In this document: piece by piece, positions 54,074 to 62,774 of the stretch
Layout of the letters: each line of letters starts with the position of its first letter
How positions within the stretch are numbered: position 1 is the stretch's first letter
Assembly: GCF_000152745.1 (NCBI RefSeq)
Contig: NZ_CH672428.1
Coordinates: 368,916-432,915 of the forward strand
Direction of reading: 5' to 3'
DNA length: 64,000 bases
Source of the DNA: Oceanicaulis sp. HTCC2633
GTDB taxonomy: Bacteria > Pseudomonadota > Alphaproteobacteria > Caulobacterales > Maricaulaceae
Translations under genes and position numbers: made by a program
The notes under the pieces: generated by a model
Told to the model about the DNA's origin: nothing
The model's input: the letters and a program-made list of their open reading frames with translations, nothing else
The model's database searches: none

Positions 54074-55227
54074 ATGACCTCACGCTCATACGCAAATCCC
54101 TGTTCAGGAAGAAAACCCGCGCGATCCTTCTGATCCTCTCGATCATGACGGCCTTCCTGATCTTCGGCGCACTCGCCTCGATCGACCGGGTGCTCAATTC
54201 TTCTGAAGAACTGTCCCGGGCGGACCGCCTGGTGACAGTGAACAAGATCAACTTCACCCAGACCCTGCCTTACGCCTATTGGGGGCGGGTTCAGGGCGTG
54301 GACGGCGTGCAGGCCGTCACCCATGCGTCCTGGTTCGGCGGCTATTTCCAGGATGTGCGCAATTTCGTCCAGGCCTTCGCCGTGGATATGGACAGCTATC
54401 TAGAGGTCTATCCCGAACTGGAAATCACGGCCGATCAGCGCGCCGCTCTGGCGGAACGCCGTGATTGCGTGGCGGTCGGGGCGGATCTCGCGGAGCAGTA
54501 TGACTGGAATGTGGGGGACCGGTTCCCGCTCAGCTCGAACATCTGGCGACAGGATAACGGCTCGAGCGCCTGGGATGTGGAGGTCTGTGCGATCATGACC
54601 ATCACGGGTCAGGATCTGCCAACCAACTATCTGCTGTTGCAGTATGATTATTACAATGAGGCGCTGGCGTTCAATCGCGACCAGATCGGCTGGATGATCA
54701 TGCTGACGGGTGATCCCGGTCTCAATGACGGCGTCTCGCAGCGCATTGACGAGATGTTCGCCAACTCACCGGCGGAAACCGAAACCACCACCGAAGCCGC
54801 TTTCTCCCAGGCCTTCGTCGAACAGTTGGGCAATATCGGATTGATCCTGTCGCTGGTGGTCAGCGCAGCCTTCGCGACCATTCTGATGATCGTGGGCACG
54901 ACCATGGTGATGGCCATCAACGAGCGGACCAAGGAAGTGGGCGTTATGAAGACGCTCGGCTTCTCCTCCTCGCGCATCTTCACCCATGTCCTCTCGGAAT
55001 CGGTCCTGCTCAGCCTTGTGGGTGGCTTGTTGGGACTGGGGCTGGCTGTCCTGCTGCTCGGCGGCATAGCCCAGGTCGCAGGCGGGCAATTGCCCGGGCT
55101 CGGCGTGGGGCGCGAGACCTGGATCCAGGCGCTCGGTCTGATGCTCGCCTTCGGCCTGGTGACGGGCTTTGTGCCGGCGTTGAACGCCATGCGTCTGAAA
55201 ATCGTCGACGCGCTCGGGAAGGAGTAA
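54070..55227 (+). CDS. ABC exporter permease (MacB/FtsX type), first copy
   Basis: 385-residue membrane protein: one N-terminal helix, a periplasmic MacB_PCD-like domain of about 230 residues, then three FtsX-type helices (SLVVSAAFATILMIVGTTMVMAI and following) with the cytoplasmic turn NERTKEVGVMKTLG. Overlaps the ATPase gene by four bases. The second permease begins 5 bases after its stop, so the pump is probably a heterodimer of permeases. Confidence 0.92.
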   Translation: MNDLTLIRKSLFRKKTRAILLILSIMTAFLIFGALASIDRVLNSSEELSRADRLVTVNKINFTQTLPYAYWGRVQGVDGVQAVTHASWFGGYFQDVRNFVQAFAVDMDSYLEVYPELEITADQRAALAERRDCVAVGADLAEQYDWNVGDRFPLSSNIWRQDNGSSAWDVEVCAIMTITGQDLPTNYLLLQYDYYNEALAFNRDQIGWMIMLTGDPGLNDGVSQRIDEMFANSPAETETTTEAAFSQAFVEQLGNIGLILSLVVSAAFATILMIVGTTMVMAINERTKEVGVMKTLGFSSSRIFTHVLSESVLLSLVGGLLGLGLAVLLLGGIAQVAGGQLPGLGVGRETWIQALGLMLAFGLVTGFVPALNAMRLKIVDALGKE

Positions 55228-55231
55228 CCCC

Positions 55232-56407
55232 ATGTTCTCTCAAATTGCAGCGGTCACCTCGATCAATCTGCGCTCCATCCCGCAACGCTGGGGCATGTCG
55301 CTGGCGACCATCCTGTCCATTGCGCTCGTTGTCGGCGTGCTTCTGGGCTTCCTCGCCATGGCCAACGGCTTCCGCGCAACGGTCAACGGCACGGGTTCGG
55401 AAAGCATTGCGGTCCTTCTGCGCTCGGGCTCCCAGGCGGAACTCAACTCCGGCTTCGGGCGGGATACGGTGCGCCTGATCGAAACAGCGCCCGGGATCTC
55501 ACGGGATGCGGACGGCGCCGCCATCCTGTCCGCCGAACTCTATGTCATCACGGACGCCACCAAGCGCTCGACCGGCAATGACGCCAGCCTGTCCCTGCGG
55601 GGCGTGGATGAAATGGCGCCGCGACTGCGGGAGAATTTCCAGATGGTCGAGGGCCGGATGTTCGCGGAAGGCTCGAATGAAATCATCGTGGGCGAAGGCG
55701 TCATCCGGGAATTCTCGGGCTTCAACCTGGGAGAGACGATCCGCATGGGCCCGAATGAATGGCGCGTGGTCGGCGTGTTCTCGACCGGCGGCTCGGTGTT
55801 TGACTCTGAAATCTGGGCCGATGTCGGCACAGTTCAGAACCTCTACAATCGCGGCGCCAGCTATCAGTCGATCCGGGTCCGGCTGGACGGTGAGAACGGT
55901 TTGTCAGAGCTCCAGGCGTACGCCGAGAACGAACCGCGGCTTGATCTGGATGTGACCACGGAGAAGGAATTCTTCGCCCAGTCTGCGGGCGGTCTGTCTA
56001 ACCTGATCATGTATCTGGGCTGGCCATTGGCGATCATCATGGCGGTGGGCGCGCTCGCCGGCGCCTGGAACGCCATGTACGCCTCGGTGGACTCCCGGGT
56101 GCGGGAGATCGCCACGCTCCGGACGCTCGGCTTTTCCGGCTTTGCGGCCTTTGTCGGCACGCTGGTGGAATCGCTGATGCTCGCCTTCATTGGCGGGCTG
56201 GTGGGCGCACTGATCACCTATTTCGTCTTTGACGGGGTCAGCGCCTCGACCATGGGCGGAAGCTTCACCCAGGTGGTCTTCTCCTTCGCCGTGACGATCC
56301 AGTCGGTGATCAGCGGCGTGATCCTCGCCCTTGTCGTCGGCCTGTTCGGCGGCTTCTTCCCGGCATTGCGCGCCTCACGCGTGCCGCTGCTGGAAGTTCA
56401 TGGCTAA
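55232..56407 (+). CDS. ABC exporter permease (MacB/FtsX type), second copy
   Basis: 391-residue partner permease with the same layout: N-terminal helix (SLATILSIALVVGVLLGFLAMANGF), periplasmic domain, and three C-terminal helices with VDSRVREIATLRTLGFSG. Sequence differs enough from the first copy that this is an old pair, not a recent duplication. With the adaptor and ATPase it forms a complete MacAB-like unit; exported substrate unknown. Confidence 0.92.
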   Translation: MFSQIAAVTSINLRSIPQRWGMSLATILSIALVVGVLLGFLAMANGFRATVNGTGSESIAVLLRSGSQAELNSGFGRDTVRLIETAPGISRDADGAAILSAELYVITDATKRSTGNDASLSLRGVDEMAPRLRENFQMVEGRMFAEGSNEIIVGEGVIREFSGFNLGETIRMGPNEWRVVGVFSTGGSVFDSEIWADVGTVQNLYNRGASYQSIRVRLDGENGLSELQAYAENEPRLDLDVTTEKEFFAQSAGGLSNLIMYLGWPLAIIMAVGALAGAWNAMYASVDSRVREIATLRTLGFSGFAAFVGTLVESLMLAFIGGLVGALITYFVFDGVSASTMGGSFTQVVFSFAVTIQSVISGVILALVVGLFGGFFPALRASRVPLLEVHG

Positions 56408-56426
56408 CCCGTGCGGGCGGGCCGGC

Positions 56427-57572
56427 TCAGCCCAGGGCTTGAGCCAGGTCCGCCCACAGGTCTTCCGCATCCTCAAGGCCGACCGACAGGCGTAGAAGCG
56501 CGCCTTCGGCCTGCCACGCAACAGCTGTTCGACGGATCTGCCGATCACAGGGCAGGATCAGGCTCTCATAGCCGCCCCAGCTGAAGCCCAGCCGGAAGAG
56601 ATGGCAGGCTTCGGCCATCGCCTCGCTGTCCCGCGCGTTCACGCCATCAAGAACAAAGGCGAAGCAGCCTGATGCGCCCGTGAACTGGCTGTTGAACAGG
56701 GCATGGTCCGGATGGCTTTGAAGGCCGGGGTGGAGCACCCGCGCGATCTTGGGATGCGCTTCAAGCTGTCTGGCGATATGAAGGCCGGATGCGCCGGAGC
56801 GCTCAATGCGCAGGAGCAGGGTGCGCAGGCCCCGCAGGCACAGATAGGCGTCATCGGGTGAGACATGGCCGCCAAAAAGAACATCCTTGTCCTTGAGACG
56901 CGCCGCAGACTCGCCTCTCGCCGCCACGGATCCCATCAGGAAGTCGGAATGTCCCCCGGCGTATTTCGTCAGCGCCTGAGCCGCGTAATCAACGCCGAGC
57001 TCGAGCGGGTTCATCAGTACGCCCGCGCTCCAGGTATCATCGATGACCGTCGCCACGCCCGCCTTGCGGGCGGCGCCGGCGATGGCGGGAATGTCCTGCA
57101 CCTCGAAGGTCAGCGAACCTGGGCTTTCGAGCAGGACGACGGCGGTCGGCTTGTCGAGAAGCTCTGCGACGCCAGCGCCGATGCGGGGGTCATAATAGAC
57201 CGGCGTGACGCCGTAACGAGGCAGTTCCTCATCACAGAAGCGCCGGACCGGACCATAGGCGGAGTCGGTGATGAGCGCCTGCATCCCGGCCGGATTCTCG
57301 GGCAGGGCGGTCCGAAGCGCCAGGATGACGCTGGCGAGACCGGACTGGGCCAGCGAGACGTGATCCGCGCCGTACAGCTCACCGATCGCCTCGCGCAACT
57401 CCATGTTCGGGCTCAACCCGCCGCGTCCATAGTGCCGACGGGGCGGTGTAGGGTTGTACAGCTCCGCCGTCGTGGGCGCGACCACGGTGGACGCGCGCTC
57501 GATTGGCGGGTTCACCAGATCATCGTTGCGGCGGGGCTGTCCGGAATGGATCAGTCGGGTGTCGCGTTTCAT
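56427..57572 (-). CDS. metC: Cystathionine beta-lyase
   Basis: 381-residue PLP enzyme converting cystathionine to homocysteine, pyruvate and ammonia. From ATG 57572 it starts MKRDTRLIHSGQ; Tyr/Arg phosphate site RRHYGRGG, SLAQSGLASVILAL, DDTWSAGVLMNPLELG, Schiff-base Lys in QALTKYAGGHSDFLMGS, and the late LGFSWGGYESLILP that typifies beta-lyases. The longer open frame runs through the aapJ promoter. Divergent from aapJ, with a large imperfect palindrome between; cysK is nearby. Confidence 0.93.
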   Translation of the reverse strand: MKRDTRLIHSGQPRRNDDLVNPPIERASTVVAPTTAELYNPTPPRRHYGRGGLSPNMELREAIGELYGADHVSLAQSGLASVILALRTALPENPAGMQALITDSAYGPVRRFCDEELPRYGVTPVYYDPRIGAGVAELLDKPTAVVLLESPGSLTFEVQDIPAIAGAARKAGVATVIDDTWSAGVLMNPLELGVDYAAQALTKYAGGHSDFLMGSVAARGESAARLKDKDVLFGGHVSPDDAYLCLRGLRTLLLRIERSGASGLHIARQLEAHPKIARVLHPGLQSHPDHALFNSQFTGASGCFAFVLDGVNARDSEAMAEACHLFRLGFSWGGYESLILPCDRQIRRTAVAWQAEGALLRLSVGLEDAEDLWADLAQALG

Positions 57573-57595
57573 GTCGACGCGCTCCCTTCTCTTCG

Positions 57596-57626
57596 TTACA
57601 TCTGAGGCTTGGATTTCAGCATGTAA
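57596..57626. promoter_or_regulatory. Long imperfect palindrome between metC and the amino-acid-binding gene
   Basis: TTACAT-CTGA-N10-TCAG-C-ATGTAA: ten paired bases per arm with a single bulged C, filling the 67-base divergent gap. It could be an operator for both genes or a hairpin; the regulator is not identified. Confidence 0.45.
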
Positions 57627-57639
57627 GGCGGTTGGACCG

Positions 57640-58701
57640 ATGACGCCAGCGTCTTTGTTCGACCTGATGGACCCCCGGCGCCTCGCCAAGGGCGCTGCGG
57701 CGTTTGCATTGGGCTTCACGGTTTCACACAGTGATCTGGACAGCGTGACCTCTCATATGGACGAGGTGCAAAGGCGCGGCGTGCTCAGATGCGGCGTTGA
57801 TACGGGGCTGGTGGGCTTCGCCCAGACCGATGAGACGGGGAGCTGGAGCGGCTTCGAGGTGGAGTTGTGCCGGGCCTATGCCGCCGCCTTCCTCAACGAT
57901 CCTGATCGCGCCGAGTTCATTCCCACCACGACGCTGGATCGGTTCCGCGCCGTACGCGAGGGCGAGGTGGATATCCTGCTGCGCAACACCAGCTGGACTT
58001 TGTCGCGGGCGACTTTGCAGGGCGTGCGCTTTGCCGGCATCTATTATTATGACGGGCAGGGCTTCCTCACTCCGGCGGATCTCGGTCTGACATCCGCCCA
58101 GGAATTGAGCGGCGCGCGGATCTGCGTTCAACCCGAGACGACAAGCGCGCTCAATCTTGACGACTACGCTGAACGCTACGGGCTCGATTTCACAATCGTC
58201 TCAGTTGAGACGGTTGCGGATGCGCGCACAGCCTATGAGGCGGGTCAGTGCGATGCCTTTACAAGCGATGTGTCGCGGCTGGCCGGTTTCCGCCGCTCTC
58301 TGAGCGAACCGGATCGACACATGGTTCTGCCCGACGTGATCTCCAAGGAGCCCCTGAGCCCTGTCGTGAGGGATGATGATGACGCATTCGCCATGGCCGT
58401 GGAATGGGTGCTGACCTCCCTGATCGCTGCAGAGGAGTATGGCGTCACCCAAAGTCAGGCCGCCAGTGCGGACCAGACGTCGAGCCGTCCGGAAGTCCGC
58501 AGGCTTCTCGAGGTTGATGAAGAAGTTGCCGCAAGCCTAGGCCTTGAAAACGATTTTGCGCGACAGGCCATTGCTGTGGGCGGTCATTATGGCGAACTCT
58601 TCGAGCGCAATCTGGGCGAAGCGTCACAGCTGCAACTTGAGCGCGGCCTGAATGCGCAATGGAAAGAGGGCGGCCTGCTGTACGCGCCGCCGGTCCGCTA
58701 G
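57640..58701 (+). CDS. General L-amino-acid-binding protein (AapJ-like), orphan
   Basis: 353-residue solute-binding protein. The AapJ signature is clear: LRCGVDTGLVGFAQTDETGSW, GFEVELCRAYAAAFLNDP, RFRAVREGEVDILLRNTSWTLSRA and YYYDGQGFL. Start at ATG 57640; the exported part begins after a modest hydrophobic segment (residues about 15-30). No aapQMP permease or ATPase genes follow, since the next gene, cysK, is on the other strand. It therefore either serves a distant transporter or acts as a sensor. Confidence 0.88.
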   Translation: MTPASLFDLMDPRRLAKGAAAFALGFTVSHSDLDSVTSHMDEVQRRGVLRCGVDTGLVGFAQTDETGSWSGFEVELCRAYAAAFLNDPDRAEFIPTTTLDRFRAVREGEVDILLRNTSWTLSRATLQGVRFAGIYYYDGQGFLTPADLGLTSAQELSGARICVQPETTSALNLDDYAERYGLDFTIVSVETVADARTAYEAGQCDAFTSDVSRLAGFRRSLSEPDRHMVLPDVISKEPLSPVVRDDDDAFAMAVEWVLTSLIAAEEYGVTQSQAASADQTSSRPEVRRLLEVDEEVAASLGLENDFARQAIAVGGHYGELFERNLGEASQLQLERGLNAQWKEGGLLYAPPVR

Positions 58702-58708
58702 CGCCGAC

Positions 58709-59716
58709 CTAGTCCAGCCAGGGCGGGGTCGGCAGGCCTTTCTCGCGCAGGAATTCAGGGTTGTAGAGCTTGGACTGATAGCGGGATCCGTGATCGCACA
58801 GAATGGTCACGAGGGTGTGGCCCGGCCCCATCTTGCGCGCGAGGCGCACTGCGCCAGCGATGTTCACGCCGGCTGACCCGCCCAGGCACAGACCTTCCTC
58901 CATCACGAGATCATAGAGAATGCCCAGCGCTTCCTCATCTGGAATGCGGAAGGCTTCATCGATCTGCGCGCCTTCGAGATTGGCGGTGATCCGGCTCTGT
59001 CCGATGCCTTCGGTGATGGACGTGCCTTCGGCCTTGAGCTCGCCATGCGCGTAATAGCCGTAAAGCGCCGCGCCGCCCGGATCGGCCAGGGCGATGGTCA
59101 CATCTTGGTTCTTCGCCTTGAGCGCGTCCGACACCCCCGCCAGCGTGCCGCCGGAACCGACCGCGGCGACAAAGCCGTCTACCTTGCCGCCCGTCTGCTC
59201 CCAGATCTCCGGCCCGGTGGTCTCGGCATGGGCGCGACGGTTGGCGGTGTTGTCAAACTGGTTCGCCCAGATCGCGCCATTCGGCTCGGTCTTGTTCAGC
59301 TCTTCGGCCAGCGCGCCGGAATAGCGCGCATAATGGTTCGGATTGGAATAGGGGACCGCGTCCACTTCGATCAGTTCGGCGCCCATCAGGCGGATCGCGG
59401 CGGCCTTCTCGCGTGATTGCGTGCGCGGGAAGACGATGACCACCTTGTAGCCGAGAGCCCGACCGACCATTGCGAGCCCGATTCCGGTGTTGCCCGCCGT
59501 GCCTTCGACAATCGTGCCGCCGGGCTTGAGCGCGCCGCTGGCTTCCGCCTCGCGGATGATGCCCAGGGCGGCGCGATCCTTTACCGAACCGCCGGGATTC
59601 ATGAATTCCGCCTTGCCCAGAATCTCGCATCCGGTTGCGTCAGAAACCTTGTTGAGGCGGACGAGCGGCGTATCTCCGATCAGATCGATGACAGAGCGGG
59701 CGGGGCGGACAGTCAT
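58709..59716 (-). CDS. cysK: Cysteine synthase A (O-acetylserine sulfhydrylase)
   Basis: 335-residue PLP enzyme making cysteine from O-acetylserine and sulfide. Schiff-base Lys in NPGGSVKDRAALG, phosphate loop/asparagine EGTAGNTGIGLAMVG, and GSGGTLAGVS. Starts at ATG 59716 with GAGG upstream; an ATG four codons earlier is possible. Convergent with the aapJ-like gene (7-base gap) and divergent from the ChrR-like gene. It belongs with metC functionally: cysteine and methionine supply. Confidence 0.95.
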   Translation of the reverse strand: MTVRPARSVIDLIGDTPLVRLNKVSDATGCEILGKAEFMNPGGSVKDRAALGIIREAEASGALKPGGTIVEGTAGNTGIGLAMVGRALGYKVVIVFPRTQSREKAAAIRLMGAELIEVDAVPYSNPNHYARYSGALAEELNKTEPNGAIWANQFDNTANRRAHAETTGPEIWEQTGGKVDGFVAAVGSGGTLAGVSDALKAKNQDVTIALADPGGAALYGYYAHGELKAEGTSITEGIGQSRITANLEGAQIDEAFRIPDEEALGILYDLVMEEGLCLGGSAGVNIAGAVRLARKMGPGHTLVTILCDHGSRYQSKLYNPEFLREKGLPTPPWLD

Positions 59717-59800
59717 GGCGGGCCTCATCTGATATTATGAGCCCAAGTTAGGAGCTGGTCGGGTCAGCTGCAATCAGTCACCGCCCACTGGATGCAGGCG

Positions 59801-59830
59801 TGATCCAGTTTGCTGCGGCGCACGTAGGAT
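59801..59830 (+). promoter_or_regulatory. Candidate ECF sigma-E-type promoter of the ChrR/photolyase cluster
   Basis: TGATCC-N18-TAGGAT, ending 26 bases before the ChrR-like ATG. TGATCC with a TA(A/G)GA-type -10 is the pattern known for Rhodobacter RpoE (sigma-E/ChrR) targets; assignment here is by resemblance only. Confidence 0.5.
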
Positions 59831-59856
59831 ATCTCATGAAGACTGGAGTGCCGTGA

Positions 59857-60516
59857 ATGCACATGCTTGACGCCCCCTGGATGGTCGATGTGGCCAGTGG
59901 CGCCGCCCCGAAGGCGGTGCAGGTCCTGGCTGCCTGCCACGCCGAAATGAATGCTGACGCTTTCCGCCTGCTCAATCAGGCTGAACAGGTCATGGGCTCC
60001 TTGCTGGAAGACACCGAGCCCGTCGCGCTCCGTCCGGGTGCGTTCGAGGCGATCAGCCGTGAGCTGGGCGGGTTCCAGGATGCGGTCGAGACCAAGGCCG
60101 AACCTCAGCTTGAAGGCCTTTTCAATCATTTGCCGACAGCGCTTCGGTCGGTCCTGGACCATCACCCGCACCCGATCTGGATGAACAAGATTGGCGGCGT
60201 CCAGGAAATGCCGCTCGAGACGCTCGAGGAAGAGGGCGTCCGGGTCCGGCTCCTCAGCCTGCCTCCCGGGCGCGGCGTTGCAGAGCATACCCATGAGTCA
60301 GAAGAGCTGACGCTGGTTCTGCAAGGCGGCTTCAATGACGGACACGCCGACTATTTCCGGGGCGATGTCTGTCACGCCAGTCCGGAGCTGACGCACAATC
60401 CGCGTGCGCATGAAGACGGACCCTGTATCTGCCTGACGGTGGAAATGGGGCGGCTGAAGTTCACCCATCCCGTGATCGCCATGGCGAACATGATGCTGGG
60501 CTGGGACCGGTCCTGA
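59857..60516 (+). CDS. ChrR-like cupin protein with degenerate anti-sigma zinc motif
   Basis: 219-residue protein of the ChrR family (anti-sigma factor of RpoE in singlet-oxygen response). The C-terminal cupin is intact: PGRGVAEHTHESEELTLVLQGGF supplies metal ligands. In the N-terminal domain, the family motif HxxxCxxC aligns with His28-A-E-M-N32-A-D-A35: His is kept, both Cys are lost. So zinc-dependent sigma binding is doubtful. No ECF sigma gene lies upstream; cysK is there instead. A sigma-E-like promoter precedes it and the photolyase cluster follows. Confidence 0.78.
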   Translation: MHMLDAPWMVDVASGAAPKAVQVLAACHAEMNADAFRLLNQAEQVMGSLLEDTEPVALRPGAFEAISRELGGFQDAVETKAEPQLEGLFNHLPTALRSVLDHHPHPIWMNKIGGVQEMPLETLEEEGVRVRLLSLPPGRGVAEHTHESEELTLVLQGGFNDGHADYFRGDVCHASPELTHNPRAHEDGPCICLTVEMGRLKFTHPVIAMANMMLGWDRS

Positions 60517-60537
60517 ACCCAAATGAAGGAGAACGGC

Positions 60538-61236
60538 ATGTTTCGGAGCCTGATCTTGGCGGCGGCAGCCGTCGCCACCTGCACGCCACTGGCCTTTGGC
60601 GCTTTTGAGGACGGGCCGGTCATGCCGTTGCCCGATGCGGGCGAGCGCATTGTCTTTGACGTCTATCGGAACGGGGACACCCGCTTTGGCACGCACGCGT
60701 TAAGCTTCACTCAGGACGGCCAGGACCTTCTTGTGAATATCGACATCGAATTGCGCGCCGGTCTCGGTCCGGTCACGGTTTTCCGATATGAGCACCAATC
60801 CACGGAACGCTGGCGCGAGGGTCAGCTCGTCGGGCTCGTGTCGGAAACCCTGAAGGACGGCGACACCTATGAGGTCTCCGCGCAGAGCTCGGGCGAGGCT
60901 TTGGACGTTCAGGGCATGGCACCGGAAGACGGTCCGATCTCGCTGGAATTGCCGCTCTCCATCCTTCCAAGCTCGCACTGGCACGGCTATCGCCCTGGCG
61001 AATATGACATTCTGAATACCGAGTACGGCAATGAGCTGGATGTCACGGTCGAATACCTCGGAGAGGAGATGCTGGAGGCGGACGGCGAACGCATCCCGGC
61101 CCGTCGCTATCGTCTCATCAGTGATCTGACTGTCGACCTCTGGTATGACGAGAATGGCCGTTGGGCCGGATGCGAGTTCGAGGCTCGGGGCCAGACGGTC
61201 CGTTATGTGCGTCGCGCTGATCCGCTGGAAGGCTGA
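60538..61236 (+). CDS. Secreted DUF6134-family protein
   Basis: 232-residue exported protein, start ATG 60538 (AAGGAG six bases upstream), signal peptide about 26 residues (ATCTPLAFGA). The mature domain is rich in beta-strand segments (IVFDVYRNGDTRFGTHALSF, VDLWYDENGRWAGCEF); I believe it is DUF6134, whose members occur beside ChrR and photolyase genes. Function unknown. Its TGA overlaps the photolyase ATG by one base. Confidence 0.72.
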   Translation: MFRSLILAAAAVATCTPLAFGAFEDGPVMPLPDAGERIVFDVYRNGDTRFGTHALSFTQDGQDLLVNIDIELRAGLGPVTVFRYEHQSTERWREGQLVGLVSETLKDGDTYEVSAQSSGEALDVQGMAPEDGPISLELPLSILPSSHWHGYRPGEYDILNTEYGNELDVTVEYLGEEMLEADGERIPARRYRLISDLTVDLWYDENGRWAGCEFEARGQTVRYVRRADPLEG

Positions 61237-62765
61237 TGCCTGCTCTGCGTCTGGTGCTGGGCGACCAGCTGACTCCTTCCATCGCCAGTCTCGCGGATTA
61301 TGAGGATGGCGATCTGATCGTGATGGCGGAAGTGGCTGAAGAAGTCAGCTATGTTCCTCATCACCGCAAGAAAATCGCATTCCTGTTCTCCGCCATGCGC
61401 CATTTCGCCTCCCGACTGGAAGGGGGCGGCAAGTCGGTTCGATATGTGCGACTGGATGACCCGGACAATACCGGGTCTCTCAAAGGCGAGATGGAGCGTG
61501 CGCTCAAGGCGGGCGCCTTTGACGAAGTCGTCGTTGTCGAGCCCGGCGAATACCGTCTCAAGGCCGAATTTGAACAATGGGCGGACACTTTCGATGTGCC
61601 GGTCCGGATGCGCCGGGATGACCGGTTCATCTGTACGCTCGACCGCTTCAACGCCTGGGCGGAGGGTCGGAAGCGCCTGACGATGGAGTATTTCTATCGC
61701 GAGATGCGGCGCGAAACCGGCCTGTTGATGGACGGTGACGAGCCGGAAGGCGGGCAGTGGAACTTCGACAAGGACAATCGCAAGGCGCTGCCGGATGAGC
61801 TGACGCCGCCTGAGCGCGCCTTCATCGAGCCGGACGCCTTGACCCGCGAGGTCCTGGCCCTGGTCGAGGCGCGGTTTCCGGACCAGTTCGGGGATCTTGA
61901 AGCCTTCGGATATGCGGTGACCCAGGAAGACGCCGCGGCCCAGCTCGACTGGTTCATTGAAAACGGTCTGCCCTGCTTTGGCGATTATCAGGACGCCCTG
62001 AAACAGGAAGAGGCCTTCCTGTTCCATTCGGTGCTGTCGCTGTATCTCAATTGCGGCTTGCTGGACCCGCTGGAAGTCTGCCGCAGGGCTGAAGCCGCCT
62101 ACAAGCAAGGTCAGGCGCCGCTGAATGCGGTTGAGGGCTTCATCCGTCAGATACTCGGATGGCGCGAATATGTGCGCGGCGTCTACTGGCGTTTCATGCC
62201 CGATTATCTTGAACGCAATGCGCTTGAGGCCAAGCGCAATCTGCCGGATTTCTACTGGTCAGCGGACACGGATATGGCGTGCGTGCGTGATGTCATCATC
62301 ACCACCCGCAAGCATGCCTATGCGCACCATATCCAGCGTCTGATGGTGACGGGCAATTTCGCCTTGCTCGCCGGCGTCGACCCCAAAGCGGTCAATGAAT
62401 GGTATCTGGCGGTCTATGCCGACGCCTATGAATGGGTCGAGGCTCCAAACACACATGGCATGGCGCTGTTTGCAGACGGCGGGCTGATGGGGACCAAGCC
62501 CTATGCAGCGTCCGGCAGTTATATCAACAAGATGAGTGATCACTGCAAGCAGTGCAGCTATGCGGTGAGCAAGAAGAACGGCCCCAAGGCCTGCCCGTTC
62601 AATTATCTCTATTGGAACTTCCTGATGGAGAACCGGGATCGGCTAGAGGGCAATCACCGTTTGTCCATGATCTACAAGACGTTGGACCGGATGAGTGACG
62701 AAAAGCGTGCGGCGGTCCGCGATGACAGCCAGCGTTTCTTCAAACGGATCGGCATTGAGCCATGA
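61236..62765 (+). CDS. phrB: Iron-sulfur bacterial cryptochrome/photolyase (FeS-BCP, PhrB-like)
   Basis: 509-residue flavoprotein that repairs (6-4) photoproducts or acts as a blue-light receptor. N-terminal antenna domain (RLVLGDQLTPSIASL), FAD-domain residues in LGWREYVRGVYW and HAYAHHIQRLMVTGNFALLAG. The four [4Fe-4S] ligands are Cys349, Cys437, Cys440 and Cys453 (DMACVRDV, DHCKQCSYAV, KACPFNY), one position below those of Agrobacterium PhrB (350/438/441/454). Translation coupled to DUF6134; SDR follows after 9 bases. Confidence 0.96.
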   Translation: MPALRLVLGDQLTPSIASLADYEDGDLIVMAEVAEEVSYVPHHRKKIAFLFSAMRHFASRLEGGGKSVRYVRLDDPDNTGSLKGEMERALKAGAFDEVVVVEPGEYRLKAEFEQWADTFDVPVRMRRDDRFICTLDRFNAWAEGRKRLTMEYFYREMRRETGLLMDGDEPEGGQWNFDKDNRKALPDELTPPERAFIEPDALTREVLALVEARFPDQFGDLEAFGYAVTQEDAAAQLDWFIENGLPCFGDYQDALKQEEAFLFHSVLSLYLNCGLLDPLEVCRRAEAAYKQGQAPLNAVEGFIRQILGWREYVRGVYWRFMPDYLERNALEAKRNLPDFYWSADTDMACVRDVIITTRKHAYAHHIQRLMVTGNFALLAGVDPKAVNEWYLAVYADAYEWVEAPNTHGMALFADGGLMGTKPYAASGSYINKMSDHCKQCSYAVSKKNGPKACPFNYLYWNFLMENRDRLEGNHRLSMIYKTLDRMSDEKRAAVRDDSQRFFKRIGIEP

Positions 62766-62774
62766 GGATTTGTG

